DNA of 64,000 bases from NCBI RefSeq assembly GCF_001424345.1, contig NZ_LMPF01000004.1, positions 124,001-188,000 on the forward strand, in the 5' to 3' direction. A model generated the notes under the pieces. The model had not been told where the DNA came from. It saw only the letters and a list, made by a program, of their open reading frames with translations, and searched no databases. This document shows positions 26,344 through 35,548 of this stretch, piece after piece. Both the position numbers and the translations under genes were made by a program. Within the stretch, counting starts at the first letter, position 1, and each line of letters opens with the position of its first letter. This stretch comes from Burkholderia sp. Leaf177 (GTDB taxonomy: Bacteria > Pseudomonadota > Gammaproteobacteria > Burkholderiales > Burkholderiaceae).

Positions 26344-26541
26344 GGCTTGAGCGCGAAGCGCGCGTTATTTTGGCGCAAAAGTATCCGGGCGGATTTCACA
26401 AGCATCCAGCCGGTCTGTCGAGCAGGGCACCGGCGAAAGCCGACGCTGCTCCTGCCTTGTAAGGCAATGTTCGGGCCGGGTCCGCTCGCGAGAGCGCCCG
26501 CAGGGCGAAAACGCGGCGGACTGGCGAACTCGATGATGGAA

Positions 26542-26817
26542 TTAACGGCGATTGATCAAGAGGCCAATGACCACGCCAATGCCTCCCGCAATTCCAATGG
26601 ATGCCCAGGGACGCTCGTGTACGAAGTCGTCGGTGGCACGCGCAGCCTTCTTGCCCTTTTCGATCACCACGACCTGTGCATCTGCGGCCTTTTCCTTCGC
26701 TTGTTTCAAGCGGGTCAGAGCGGTCTCGCGCAACTCGGATGCACGCTCGCCAGTGGCGCTCGCGGCCTGCTTCAACAGGTCTTCGGCGTCTGCGAGAACG
26801 GTTTTGATATCCGACAT
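26542..26817 (-). CDS. DUF883 family protein (ElaB/YqjD-like)
   Basis: A 91-residue protein with a long amphipathic helix (TVLADAEDLLKQAASATGERAS) and a C-terminal membrane anchor with a glycine zipper (GIAGGIGVVIGLLINRR). Relatives in E. coli are tail-anchored, stationary-phase proteins that bind ribosomes. ATG 26815-26817 is preferred since AGGAG is 7 bp upstream; two earlier in-frame ATGs lack one. It heads the trio with the holin-III and DUF3318 genes, after a 198-bp gap to the next one. Confidence 0.85.
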   Translation of the reverse strand: MSDIKTVLADAEDLLKQAASATGERASELRETALTRLKQAKEKAADAQVVVIEKGKKAARATDDFVHERPWASIGIAGGIGVVIGLLINRR

Positions 26818-26919
26818 GAATCGCTCCTTATTGATTTCTGACATTGATGGCTCCAAACGGGTGAGGCTACGCTAATCGTACCAAAGAAGCAGTGGGTGAC
26901 CAGCGTCCATCGGGCCCCG

Positions 26920-26939
26920 AAACTGCAAGCTTGCAGTTT
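26920..26939. other. Perfect 20-bp palindrome in the DUF883-peroxiredoxin gap
   Basis: AAACTGCAAGCTTGCAGTTT is a perfect inverted repeat with no loop, lying about 100 bp upstream of the DUF883 start and 300 bp upstream of the peroxiredoxin. It may be a dimeric operator or, with TTTT following, part of a terminator. The rest of the 425-bp gap (26818-27242) shows nothing else I can name. Confidence 0.55.
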
Positions 26940-27242
26940 TTGTTCCCGATGCACGGATCCGTCGCGCATAGCCGCTTCACGTACCTGTTTCAATTGAATA
27001 AGCGACGATTAGGTTCGCCAGGCGAAAAAAATCAGCGCGGTTTTGAAGGTGATGCGCTTCCCATCGCCCGAAAAATTACAAATATGCATGACGATCTGAC
27101 TGAATGTTCGTTCGTTGTGCAGGTCTAGTCACGTATGCTTTAATTTTGATCGGACCGCCTTGCCGGTTTTATCGACGGCGTTGGTCAATGCAGTGTTCGC
27201 CGCGAGTTGAAAATCGCGGTATCTAACTTTAGGAGATACAAC

Positions 27243-27881
27243 ATGAGCTTGCGTCTTGGCGATACAGCGCCCGACTTCGAACAGGACTCCAGCGTCGGCC
27301 GCATCAAGTTTCACGAATGGCTGGGCAATAGCTGGGGCGTGTTGTTCTCGCATCCGGCTGACTTCACGCCGGTTTGCACCACGGAACTCGGCCTGACAGC
27401 GAAGCTGGCCGGCGAGTTCGAAAAACGCAATGTGAAGGCGATCGCGTTGTCGGTGGATAACGTGGAATCGCACAAGGAATGGATCAAGGACATCAACGAA
27501 ACGCAGGCGGCGAACGTCGGTTTCCCGATCCTCGCCGATGGCGACCGCAAAGTGTCCGAGCTGTACGACATGATTCATCCGAACGCGAATGCCACGCTGA
27601 CGGTGCGTTCGTTGTTTGTCATCGATCCGCAGAAGAAGGTGCGCTTGACGATCACGTATCCGGCCAGCACGGGACGCAATTTCGATGAAATCCTGCGCGT
27701 GATCGATTCACTGCAACTCACTGACAGCCATCAGGTTGCAACGCCGGGCAACTGGAAGCAGGGCGACGACGTGGTGATCGTGCCGTCGCTGAAGGACGAA
27801 GAGGAAATCAAGCGCAAGTTCCCGAAGGGATACAAGGCCGTGCGTCCGTATCTCCGCCTGACGCCCCAACCGAATAAATAA
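27243..27881 (+). CDS. 1-Cys peroxiredoxin (Prx6 type)
   Basis: A 212-residue cytoplasmic peroxidase reducing hydrogen peroxide and organic or lipid hydroperoxides. The peroxidatic Cys sits in the HPADFTPVCTTEL motif near residue 45. The long C-terminal arm (KQGDDVVIVPSLKDEEEI, YLRLTPQP) is the Prx6 subfamily mark, and no resolving Cys is evident. ATG 27243 has a good site (GGAG at 27229); the open extension upstream is not coding. It is monocistronic with a strong terminator. Confidence 0.93.
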   Translation: MSLRLGDTAPDFEQDSSVGRIKFHEWLGNSWGVLFSHPADFTPVCTTELGLTAKLAGEFEKRNVKAIALSVDNVESHKEWIKDINETQAANVGFPILADGDRKVSELYDMIHPNANATLTVRSLFVIDPQKKVRLTITYPASTGRNFDEILRVIDSLQLTDSHQVATPGNWKQGDDVVIVPSLKDEEEIKRKFPKGYKAVRPYLRLTPQPNK

Positions 27882-27911
27882 CAAAGCCGGTTGGGAGTAA
27901 GAACAAAAGCA

Positions 27912-27944
27912 AAAGCCAACGCCTTTTAAGCGTTGGCTTTTTTA
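27912..27944. terminator. Bidirectional terminator between peroxiredoxin and gcdH
   Basis: Stem AAGCCAACGC/GCGTTGGCTT with a 7-nt loop, T7 on the plus side and an A-rich flank on the other, so it serves both convergent genes. Confidence 0.9.
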
Positions 27945-27967
27945 TCGGGAATTCCTTGATTATCTGG

Positions 27968-29158
27968 TCAGAAAAACGCCTGAATTCCGGTTTGCGCGCG
28001 GCCGAGAATAAGCGCGTGAATATCGTGCGTGCCTTCGTAAGTATTCACCACTTCGAGATTCACCAGATGCCGGGCGACGCCGAACTCGTCCGAAATACCA
28101 TTGCCGCCCAGCATGTCACGCGCGAGGCGCGCAATGTCCAGCGCCTTACCGCACGAATTGCGCTTCATGATCGACGTGATTTCGACCGCCGCCGTGCCTT
28201 CGTCCTTCATCCGGCCGAGGCGCAGCACGCCTTGAAGACCGAGCGTGATTTCCGTTTGCATATCGGCAAGTTTTTTCTGGACGAGCTGGTTTGCCGCGAG
28301 CGGACGTCCAAACTGTTTGCGGTCCAGTGTGTACTGTCGCGCCATGTGCCAGCACGCTTCCGCTGCACCGAGCGCGCCCCACGCGATGCCGTAGCGCGCT
28401 GAATTCAGGCAGGTGAACGGCCCTTTGAGTCCGCTTACGTTGGGCATCAGGTTTTCTTCCGGCACGAAGACTTCGTCCATCACGATTTCGCCGGTAATCG
28501 ATGCCCGCAAGCCAACCTTGCCGTGAATCGCCGGCGCGGTCAGTCCTTTCCAGCCCTTCTCGAGGATGAAGCCGCGAATCTGGTCGCGTCCGTCTTCTTC
28601 GAGCTTCGCCCAGACCACGAACACATCGGCGATAGGCGAATTCGATATCCACATTTTCTGGCCCGAAAGCGAAAAGCCGCCATCGACCTTTTTCGCACGC
28701 GTGGTCATGCTGGCCGGATCGGAACCCGCGTTCGGTTCCGTGAGGCCAAAACAGCCGATCCACTCGCCCGTTGCCAGTTTCGGCAGGTACTTCTCCTTTT
28801 GCGCATCGGTGCCGAATTCGTTGATCGGCACCATGACAAGCGACGATTGCACCGACATCATCGACCGATAACCCGAATCCACGCGCTCGACTTCGCGCGC
28901 GATCAGGCCATAGCTGACGTAGTTCAGGCCGGGACCGCCATATTGCTCGGGGATGGTCGGACCAAGCAGGCCGAGCTCGCCCATTTCACGGAAGATCGCG
29001 ACGTCCGTGCGCTCGTTGCGGAACGCTTCGAGCACGCGCGGCTGCAATTTGTCCTGCGCGTAGGCATGCGCGGCGTCGCGAATCATGCGTTCTTCGTCGC
29101 TGAGTTGCTGATCAAGCAACAACGGATCTTCCCAGTTGAAACGGGCGGCATCGGCCAT
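27968..29158 (-). CDS. gcdH: Glutaryl-CoA dehydrogenase (acyl-CoA dehydrogenase family)
   Basis: A 396-residue FAD enzyme decarboxylating glutaryl-CoA to crotonyl-CoA in lysine, tryptophan and hydroxylysine breakdown. ACAD motifs are [16 protein letters not shown] near 135 and [16 protein letters not shown], and the catalytic Glu is in [17 protein letters not shown] near the end. The short N-terminal [13 protein letters not shown] segment matches bacterial GcdH. Start at ATG 29156-29158, with a GGAG site; the longer open frame is the promoter. It is divergent from an IclR regulator across a perfect palindrome. Confidence 0.92.
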   Translation of the reverse strand: MADAARFNWEDPLLLDQQLSDEERMIRDAAHAYAQDKLQPRVLEAFRNERTDVAIFREMGELGLLGPTIPEQYGGPGLNYVSYGLIAREVERVDSGYRSMMSVQSSLVMVPINEFGTDAQKEKYLPKLATGEWIGCFGLTEPNAGSDPASMTTRAKKVDGGFSLSGQKMWISNSPIADVFVVWAKLEEDGRDQIRGFILEKGWKGLTAPAIHGKVGLRASITGEIVMDEVFVPEENLMPNVSGLKGPFTCLNSARYGIAWGALGAAEACWHMARQYTLDRKQFGRPLAANQLVQKKLADMQTEITLGLQGVLRLGRMKDEGTAAVEITSIMKRNSCGKALDIARLARDMLGGNGISDEFGVARHLVNLEVVNTYEGTHDIHALILGRAQTGIQAFF

Positions 29159-29192
29159 GGTGTTCTCCTGTTCTCTTTCCAAATTTTCGGAC

Positions 29193-29221
29193 TTGACTGA
29201 TGTTCCGCTAAGCGGAACAAT
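29193..29221 (+). promoter_or_regulatory. Candidate promoter of the IclR gene
   Basis: TTGACT (29193-29198), a 17-bp spacer and AACAAT (29216-29221) give a plausible sigma-70 promoter. The 19-bp palindrome occupies the spacer and part of the -10, so a bound dimer would block it. Confidence 0.5.
29201..29219. promoter_or_regulatory. Palindromic operator for the IclR regulator
   Basis: TGTTCCGCTAAGCGGAACA is a perfect 8-3-8 inverted repeat in the 96-bp gap between divergent gcdH and the IclR gene. IclR-family operators often have a TTCC...GGAA form. Its place suggests control of gcdH and autoregulation. Confidence 0.8.
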
Positions 29222-29254
29222 GTTTTGCAAATCAATGACCGAGTCTAGCATTCG

Positions 29255-30061
29255 ATGCCTGCAAGTTCCATCGGGATAACCGATTCGCCAGCTCCACCGG
29301 ACGGAATCGATGAACGCCGTTTCGTCGTCGCGCTGGCTCGTGGGCTCGAACTGCTTCGAGCGTTCCGGCCCGGCGAAACCTTGCTAGCCAACCGCGATTT
29401 CGTCGAAAGAACTGGGCTTCCCAAAGCCACGGTCAACCGTCTTGCCTATACGCTTACAACGCTCGGCTACCTGCGCTTCGATGAACCCGCCGGCAAGTAC
29501 GCGCTCGATACCGGCGTGCTTTCGCTCGGCTTCGCGCTGCTCGCAGGCGCCGACGCGCTTGAACTCGCGCGGCCGCACATGCGCGTGTTGGCGCGGGAAA
29601 TCGGCGCGGCTGTATCGCTGGGATGCCGCGACGGCCTCGACATGATCTACCTCGAAACCATCCGCAGCGAGACGGCGTTGACGCTTGGCCTTGCGCCGGG
29701 ATCGCGGCTTTCCATGCTCACGAGTTCAATGGGCCGCGCATATTTGGCCGTGCAGGAACCGGACCTGCAAGCAGCGCTGCTCGAAGACCTTGGCGCAGCG
29801 GCGCAAACACATGGCGAAGATGGCGCACGCCTGGTAAATGCGGCGCGTGACGCTATTGCCGATTACGCGCGCGATGGCTGTTGCTACTCGTTTCGCGATT
29901 GGCACGCCGATGTGAACGCCATCGCCACGCCTGTTCGTGATGTCCGCAATGGCCGCTGGCTGGTGTTGAGCAGCAGCGGACCGGCATCGTCGATGGATGA
30001 AGCTTATTTTCGCAACGTCGTCGGGCCGAAGCTCCGCGCACTCGCTGCACGACTGGTTTAA
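29255..30061 (+). CDS. IclR-family transcriptional regulator
   Basis: A 268-residue regulator: winged HTH in about residues 24-80 ([33 protein letters not shown]), then the IclR effector domain ([55 protein letters not shown]). Divergent from gcdH and separated by its likely operator, so it probably governs glutaryl-CoA degradation, with glutarate, glutaryl-CoA or a related ligand. The ATG has only a weak ribosome site. Confidence 0.9.
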   Translation: MPASSIGITDSPAPPDGIDERRFVVALARGLELLRAFRPGETLLANRDFVERTGLPKATVNRLAYTLTTLGYLRFDEPAGKYALDTGVLSLGFALLAGADALELARPHMRVLAREIGAAVSLGCRDGLDMIYLETIRSETALTLGLAPGSRLSMLTSSMGRAYLAVQEPDLQAALLEDLGAAAQTHGEDGARLVNAARDAIADYARDGCCYSFRDWHADVNAIATPVRDVRNGRWLVLSSSGPASSMDEAYFRNVVGPKLRALAARLV

Positions 30062-30155
30062 CGACCAGATAATTGAAACGTGATTTAGAAATACCCTCCC
30101 AAAGTGGCCGCTCTTAGAACATAATTCGATGAAACAGCCGCAGGGAGACTAAAAA

Positions 30156-30644
30156 ATGACAGGGTTCTCGCTGGATGCAACCGATTGCCGTATCTTGTCC
30201 GTGCTCCAGGAAGATGGACGGATCAGCAATCTGGACCTGGCCGAACGCATCTCGCTTTCACCGTCGGCGTGTCTGCGCCGCATGCGATTGCTCGAAGAAG
30301 AAGGAGTGATCGCGAGTTATCGCGCGTGTCTGGACCGGGAACGCCTTGGCGTGGAGCTCGAGGCGTTTGTGCACGTATCCATGCGCAACGATCAGGAAAA
30401 CTGGCACGAGAAGTTTGCGGCGGCGGTGCGTGAATGGCCGGAAGTAGTAGGAGCGTTCGTGGTGACCGGCGACACACATTATGTGCTGCGCGTACTCGCC
30501 CACAACCTCAAGCATTATTCAGACTTTATTCTGAGCAAGTTGTACAAGGCACCGGGTGTTATCGATATCCGCTCGAACATCGTGCTTCAGACCATGAAGG
30601 ACGAAGCGGGCGTTCCTGTCGCGTTGATCGATCGGACGGGCTGA
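30156..30644 (+). CDS. Lrp/AsnC-family transcriptional regulator
   Basis: A 162-residue Lrp protein. HTH covers about 5-55 (LQEDGRISNLDLAERISLSP, SACLRRMRLLEEEGVI), and the RAM domain follows (GAFVVTGDTHYVLRVLAHNL). It differs clearly from the Lrp protein near 1.3 kb, so the two are not a recent duplicate. GGGAG lies before the ATG. No gene is obviously linked to it; IclR is 94 bp upstream in the same direction. Confidence 0.9.
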   Translation: MTGFSLDATDCRILSVLQEDGRISNLDLAERISLSPSACLRRMRLLEEEGVIASYRACLDRERLGVELEAFVHVSMRNDQENWHEKFAAAVREWPEVVGAFVVTGDTHYVLRVLAHNLKHYSDFILSKLYKAPGVIDIRSNIVLQTMKDEAGVPVALIDRTG

Positions 30645-30649
30645 GGCTC

Positions 30650-30685
30650 AAGACGAGCTTCAAGACGAGCTTCAATACGAGTTTT
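30650..30685 (+). repeat. 12-bp tandem repeat after the Lrp gene
   Basis: AAGACGAGCTTC occurs twice in tandem (30650-30661 and 30662-30673), followed by the degenerate copy AATACGAGTTTT. It lies in the gap between the Lrp stop and the end of the convergent flavin reductase gene, touching that gene's stop codon. Confidence 0.75.
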
Positions 30686-31193
30686 ACAACGACCCAACGG
30701 TATGGAAATGCCCCGCCTGGAAAACCAGCGGGGCTATTTCCGCTGCGTTCTCGTGCACGCCGCACCGTTCGACCTGACCCACGAAGATTACGTGATCGCC
30801 CTCTTGATAGCGGCTGCGGTTATGGCACTCGAACCACGCGAGCGCGCCGTCGAGTACGGGCATTCCCGTGTCGCCGGCCGCATGTGAGACGCCCGCAAAA
30901 CGATCGCCCTTGACGGTTGCGAAGCGCTTGCACAGATCCACTTGCGTGGCGGCGAGCACGTTGACCACGTAATGACTGTTGGCCTGGAATACGGGCATGG
31001 ATGCTGATTTAGTCGCGAGGCTCCACAGCACGAGCGGCGGATTGAGCGAGACGGAATTGAACGAGCTCGCCGTAATGCCGATCAACTGACCGGATTCGGC
31101 GCGCGTCGTGATGACGGTGACGCCGGTGGCGAACTGGCTCAGGGCGTCCCGGAAAGCGGTTGCATCGAAATTCGGCGGATTGGCGCGTTTCAT
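30684..31193 (-). CDS. Flavin reductase family protein (HpaC-like)
   Basis: A stand-alone flavin reductase of about 169 residues: FRDALSQFATGVTVITTRAE, GITASSFNSVSLNPPLVLWSL, HYVVNVLAATQVDLCKRFA and EGDHVIFVGQVERC. It supplies reduced flavin to a monooxygenase or reduces FMN/FAD. The start at 31193 is taken from the conserved domain but has no ribosome site; ATG 31283, 30 codons earlier, has GAGG 8 bp upstream and may be the real one. No oxygenase gene adjoins it. It is smaller than the Nudix-tailed reductase at 5.3 kb and not a copy of it. Confidence 0.85.
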   Translation of the reverse strand: MKRANPPNFDATAFRDALSQFATGVTVITTRAESGQLIGITASSFNSVSLNPPLVLWSLATKSASMPVFQANSHYVVNVLAATQVDLCKRFATVKGDRFAGVSHAAGDTGMPVLDGALAWFECHNRSRYQEGDHVIFVGQVERCGVHENAAEIAPLVFQAGHFHTVGSL

Positions 31194-31396
31194 CAGGGGC
31201 GGTTCGTTTTCGATGTCATCGGAAGATTGCGATTGTTGCGATTCTAGCGGAATCGACCATGGCGCTAATAATGAAGACGCCATCACATAAGCCTCACCGG
31301 CAACACGGATACGCGAAAACCAGTAAGCTGGAAGGGTTGATTCAAAGGGGTTCCGCCTGCATCTGGGTCACAGCGGAACACGAACCAGGAGCCAGC

Positions 31397-31957
31397 ATGA
31401 CGCAACATGACGAGCAGGCGAAGCGCGAAACCGCCACCATTGGCGGTGGGTGTTTTTGGTGTACCGAAGCGGTGTTTTTGGGCGTTGAAGGTGTGGTGTC
31501 GGTGGAATCGGGTTACGCCGGCGGTCAGGTGAAGGACCCATCGTACGAACAGGTTTGCGACGGCACGACCGGACACGCCGAAGTGATCAAGGTCGATTTC
31601 GATCCAGCCGTGATCGGCTACAAGGAAGTACTGGAGATTTTCTTCGCCACGCACGATCCAACCCAGTTGAACCGTCAGGGCAACGACGTTGGCACGCAGT
31701 ATCGGTCGAGCATTTTCACGCACTCCGACGAACAACGGAAAATTGCGCTGGATGTGATCGAGGAGTTGCAGAAGGGCGGCATTTTCGACGGCAAGATCGT
31801 CACCGAAGTGACGCCGCTGAACGGCAACTATTATCCGGCCGAGGATTATCACCAGAACTACTTCGAGCAGCATCCGAACCAGGGATATTGCGCGTTCGTG
31901 GTTGCGCCGAAAGTCGCAAAGTTTAGGCAGAAATTTTCCAGCAGGCTCAAGCGCTGA
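31397..31957 (+). CDS. msrA: Peptide-methionine (S)-S-oxide reductase MsrA
   Basis: A 186-residue repair enzyme. The active site GGCFWCTEAVF is near residues 17-27, followed by VEGVVSVESGYAGG and GHAEVIKVDFDP, and THDPTQLNRQGNDVGTQYRS. ATG 31397 has AGGAG 6 bp upstream; the open extension of 79 codons upstream is non-coding. It stands alone and ends in a hairpin terminator. Confidence 0.97.
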   Translation: MTQHDEQAKRETATIGGGCFWCTEAVFLGVEGVVSVESGYAGGQVKDPSYEQVCDGTTGHAEVIKVDFDPAVIGYKEVLEIFFATHDPTQLNRQGNDVGTQYRSSIFTHSDEQRKIALDVIEELQKGGIFDGKIVTEVTPLNGNYYPAEDYHQNYFEQHPNQGYCAFVVAPKVAKFRQKFSSRLKR

Positions 31958-31970
31958 TCGCAATTTGCGC

Positions 31971-32020
31971 AAAAAAAAACGATGCGGGCTTCGGGAAACC
32001 GAAGTCCGCTTTATTTTTTC
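31971..32020. terminator. Bidirectional terminator between msrA and the DUF72 gene
   Basis: An 11-bp stem with one G-T pair (31984-31994 with 31999-32009, GAAA loop) is flanked by A9 on the left and T-rich sequence on the right. It overlaps the DUF72 stop codon at 32011. Confidence 0.85.
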
Positions 32021-33180
32021 CCGAGCCAGATTTTCATCGCGGCGACGAGGTTGCGCGCGATCTTGAAGCACGTCAGCGGCGCCGATCTCTCGGCCTTGTT
32101 GTTCACCGCGATCACCACAGGTTGACCCGCGAGCGCGTATTGGACGGCGAGTTCGGCGAGGGCTTCGTGCGTGTCGGGGTCTTCATCGACGAGTTTGTCG
32201 AACGGTTCGTACTTCGCTTTCGCCTGCTCGTATTTGAAACCGCCGTGCAAACTCCAGCGCACGATCAGCGGGCCGAGTCCGCCTTCATCGAGTAACGCGA
32301 GCGCTTTGGCTTGACGCCGCGGATCGGGCATGCGCGCGTGGATGCCGACGCAATAGCGCACGTTGGCATCGCGCAGGACACGGATTAAACGCGGCGTCAG
32401 CATGATTGCGTCGCGTAGTTCGACGGCGTAGCAGCTTTCACCGGGCAGCGGCGGCAGCGCGTGAAGAAACGCGGACAGGCGATCGAGAAACACGGTTGGA
32501 TCGACGATCATCGCGTCCGGCAGCGGCGAAATCTGGAACACGAGCGCGCCGGCTTTCTCGCCAAGACCTGCAATGCATGGCTCCACGAATTCACTGATCG
32601 CGATGTTCGGGTCGAGAAACGCGGGGTTATCGCCAGCAGGTACGCCTTTTTCGCCGCGGACAGTGGCGTCGGTGACCGCGGCAGGCGCCTTGACGATAAA
32701 CCGGAAATGCGCCGGAACCTGACTGGCGTAACGCGCGTAATCGGCGATCGACAAAGGCCCGTAAAACGATCGGTCTATCGATACACATCGAAGCAGAGGA
32801 TGCGCGCCGAGCGCGTTGAGGCCGTCGCGGGAAAGCTTGGCGGAAGAATATTCGTCGCCGTACACAATGTCGCGCCAACCGGGAAACGACCACGTCGATG
32901 TCCCGATGTGAACCTTCGGCGGAAGCTGGTCCGCGAGCGCCTGAAGCTCGGGCGCGGCGAGCGCGGGCAGAACGCCGCCGCGTGATTTCGAACGCGGGGA
33001 AGATGTTTTGGCCGGCTTCGGTTTTTGAGCTACTGCCCCTTCCGGCTCGATAGCGTCACCAAACAAATCAACGTCAACAAACCCCGCGTCCGGTTCATCA
33101 CCGGACGCGGGGTTATCAGAGGCTGCGGAATCAGGCGTTGAACTCAGAGCGATTTTTCGTAAATATACCGGCGTGACCAC
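32011..33180 (-). CDS. DUF72 domain-containing protein
   Basis: A 389-residue soluble TIM-barrel protein. DUF72 features: VHIGTSTWSFPGWRDIVY near 90, DRSFYGPLSIADYARYASQV, HFRFIVKAPAAVT, and the YCVGIHARMPDP and VRWSLHGGFKYEQAK blocks. The function is unknown. About 85 residues at the N-terminus are acidic then Lys/Pro-rich and look disordered, an unusual extension. The start is uncertain: the GTG at 33178-33180 lies inside the end of cfa and has no ribosome site. It probably follows cfa in one transcript. Confidence 0.75.
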   Translation of the reverse strand: MVTPVYLRKIALSSTPDSAASDNPASGDEPDAGFVDVDLFGDAIEPEGAVAQKPKPAKTSSPRSKSRGGVLPALAAPELQALADQLPPKVHIGTSTWSFPGWRDIVYGDEYSSAKLSRDGLNALGAHPLLRCVSIDRSFYGPLSIADYARYASQVPAHFRFIVKAPAAVTDATVRGEKGVPAGDNPAFLDPNIAISEFVEPCIAGLGEKAGALVFQISPLPDAMIVDPTVFLDRLSAFLHALPPLPGESCYAVELRDAIMLTPRLIRVLRDANVRYCVGIHARMPDPRRQAKALALLDEGGLGPLIVRWSLHGGFKYEQAKAKYEPFDKLVDEDPDTHEALAELAVQYALAGQPVVIAVNNKAERSAPLTCFKIARNLVAAMKIWLGKK

Positions 33181-34358
33181 GGCAGCGTTTTGGCGCTGCG
33201 TCCGGCCTTCCGGCAGACGATCTGGTAGATCGAGACATCGTCATTCTCGAACGCATACGCGCATCCTGCAAGGTACACGCGCCAGATGCGGAATTTTTCA
33301 TCGTCTACGAGCGATTTGGCCTTCTCCGCGTTCGCCTCGAAATTCTCCGCCCAGATGTCGAGCGTGCGCGCGTAGTGACGGCGCAGGCTTTCCACGTCCA
33401 CGGCTTCCAGACCACCTTCCTGCAGCGCTTCGAGCGCGAGGCCGATGTGCGGCAACTCGCCGTCCGGGAACACGTATCGATCGATGAACTCCCCGCCGCC
33501 CAGCGCCGTCTCGCCGCTATTGAAGTCGGTCGACGTAATGCCGTGATTCATTGCAACGCCGTCATCGACCAGCAGTTCGCGCACCTTGGCAAAGTAGCCG
33601 GGCAGGTTCTTGCGCCCGACGTGCTCGAACATGCCGACGCTCGTGATCCGGTCGAACTGCCCTTGCACGTCACGATAATCCTGCAGACGGATCTCGATCT
33701 TGTCTTCGAGTCCGGCGTCTTTCACACGCTTGGTGGCGAGATCGAACTGGTTTTGCGAGAGCGTGACGCCCACGCATTGCGCGCCGAATTTCTGCGCCGC
33801 GCGCAAGACGAGCGCGCCCCAGCCGCAGCCGATATCCAGTAGGCGCTGGCCTGGCTGCAACTGGATTTTGGTCAGAATGTGATCGATTTTCTTGATCTGC
33901 GCGGTGGCGAGGTCTTCGTCGCCGTTCTCGAAGTACGCGCACGAGTAGACCATGTTCTTGTCGAGCCAAAGCTCGTAGAACTCGTTCGATACATCGTAGT
34001 GGTACTGAATGGCTTTTTTGTCCGACGCCTTCGTGTGGTTGAAATAACGCCGCACGCGCGCGAGCTTGCTTGCGCTGGTAACCGTGTTCTTGGCCAGGCC
34101 GTAGCCAATGTTGATGATGTCGGACAGCTTGCCTTCTATGTCGATCTTGCCTTTCACATAAGCTTCACCGAGATTGTCCAGACTCGGTTCGAGCAAATAA
34201 GGCAGGGCGGTCGCGCTCTTCACGTGCAACGTAACTTGCGGCGCCGCGAAACTTCCGAAGTCATGCTGCTGTCCATCCCACAGGACCAGGCGGGCGGGCA
34301 GGTTGGCCCGGTCGCGAATGTCCTGCACCCACTGCGTCAGTTTTTTCTCCCAAAACAT
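33144..34358 (-). CDS. cfa: Cyclopropane-fatty-acyl-phospholipid synthase
   Basis: A 404-residue SAM-dependent enzyme adding a methylene bridge to unsaturated phospholipid acyl chains. SAM motif I is LLDIGCGWGALVLRAAQ near 170; QYHYDVSNEFYELWLD, MVYSCAYFENGDEDLATAQ and RITSVGMFEHVGRKN follow. The N-terminal lipid-binding domain is present. It is involved in acid and stationary-phase membrane adaptation. Its 3' end overlaps the DUF72 frame by 37 bp if that gene really starts at 33180. Confidence 0.93.
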   Translation of the reverse strand: MFWEKKLTQWVQDIRDRANLPARLVLWDGQQHDFGSFAAPQVTLHVKSATALPYLLEPSLDNLGEAYVKGKIDIEGKLSDIINIGYGLAKNTVTSASKLARVRRYFNHTKASDKKAIQYHYDVSNEFYELWLDKNMVYSCAYFENGDEDLATAQIKKIDHILTKIQLQPGQRLLDIGCGWGALVLRAAQKFGAQCVGVTLSQNQFDLATKRVKDAGLEDKIEIRLQDYRDVQGQFDRITSVGMFEHVGRKNLPGYFAKVRELLVDDGVAMNHGITSTDFNSGETALGGGEFIDRYVFPDGELPHIGLALEALQEGGLEAVDVESLRRHYARTLDIWAENFEANAEKAKSLVDDEKFRIWRVYLAGCAYAFENDDVSIYQIVCRKAGRSAKTLPWSRRYIYEKSL

Positions 34359-34593
34359 GCTTGTTCTCCGCGCTCAGATGAAATTGAAGCCAAACCGGGT
34401 CGCTTGCACTGCACGTTGGTACGTCACGTCGTGATGCTTTTTTCTTCTTTGCCTTAACCGTTCAGACACGCCGCAACGAGACGCGATTGAACGCGGGCCG
34501 CTGAAGTCGGTTCATCGAGAACCGGGCGAAAGGTCAGTTACAGCCAAACGAAGCAGAAACGGCTGCGAAGGCGCTTGAAAACGCCTTCAGGCG

Positions 34594-35250
34594 CTAAGGC
34601 GATAGTCGAACAATGCGCCATTGCTGGCCGTTGTCCGCCTGCTCGCGTGCATCACGTTTATAGACGACACGGTCATGCAACCGTGACGGGCGGCCCTGCC
34701 AGAATTCGATAGTGTCGGGAACGAGCCGGTAGCCGCCCCAATGGGGCGGGCGCGGCGGGTTGTCACCGAATTTCGCAATCAGTTCGCGCTCGCGGGCTTC
34801 GAGCACCGCGCGGCTTTCGATCACTTCACTTTGCTCCGACGCCCACGCGCCTATTCGCGATCCAAGCGGGCGCGACGCGAAATACGCATCGCTTTCTTCC
34901 AGACTTGTCTTGACGACGGAGCCCTCGACGCGCACCTGGCGCTCGAGTTCGATCCAGTAAAACAGCAGACTGGCGAACGAGTTGTTCGCGAGCTCATGGC
35001 CTTTGCGGCTGAGGTAATTGGTGAAGAATACAAAGCCGCGATCATCGACGCCCTTGATCAACACAATGCGCGCCGACGGCCGGCCGCGTTCGTCGACCGT
35101 GGCGAGCGTCATGGTGTTGGGTTCGGGGAGTTTTGCGTCTTGCGCTTGCGCGAACCAGCTTTCGAATTGCCGAACGGGATTCGGATCTACGTCGGATGTG
35201 TCCAGCGATCCGACGGAATAATTCTTTCGAAGGTCAGCGAGGGTAGTCAT
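34594..35250 (-). CDS. pdxH: Pyridoxamine 5'-phosphate oxidase
   Basis: A 218-residue FMN enzyme making PLP from PNP or PMP. Typical blocks: [21 protein letters not shown] split near 50, [16 protein letters not shown], the [20 protein letters not shown] segment, and [22 protein letters not shown] near the end. Full length. It is monocistronic, with cfa 235 bp downstream; that gap holds only a weak stem (34567-34588). Confidence 0.96.
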   Translation of the reverse strand: MTTLADLRKNYSVGSLDTSDVDPNPVRQFESWFAQAQDAKLPEPNTMTLATVDERGRPSARIVLIKGVDDRGFVFFTNYLSRKGHELANNSFASLLFYWIELERQVRVEGSVVKTSLEESDAYFASRPLGSRIGAWASEQSEVIESRAVLEARERELIAKFGDNPPRPPHWGGYRLVPDTIEFWQGRPSRLHDRVVYKRDAREQADNGQQWRIVRLSP

Positions 35251-35548
35251 TTTTTATGCAAGCACTTCAATCGCATTAGTATAGCCAAGGTCTGCAAATC
35301 CTGCGCTTTACGGCGAGTGCCCTTTGGACCTTTATTGAGTCAGGTCATAAAGCCGCGCAACAAAATTTGACGCAACCCAAGCGATTATTTTTCATTCACC
35401 TTTCAAAAACCGGCCGTTGATTCCCGACGTCCAATCTTCGATAAGGCAGAATACGCAATTCGGCGAATTCCTGCTCATATGCGCTTCTATCGTTGTGATA
35501 GCGCGTCAGTTCCGCCTCCTCGTTTGTGTTCCCGCTCGCAAAACGCTC

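Noticed and set aside
25324..26841. A 505-codon plus-strand frame opposite DUF3318, holin and DUF883 genes
   Set aside because: Antisense to three genes with membrane helices and good ribosome sites; no domain visible.
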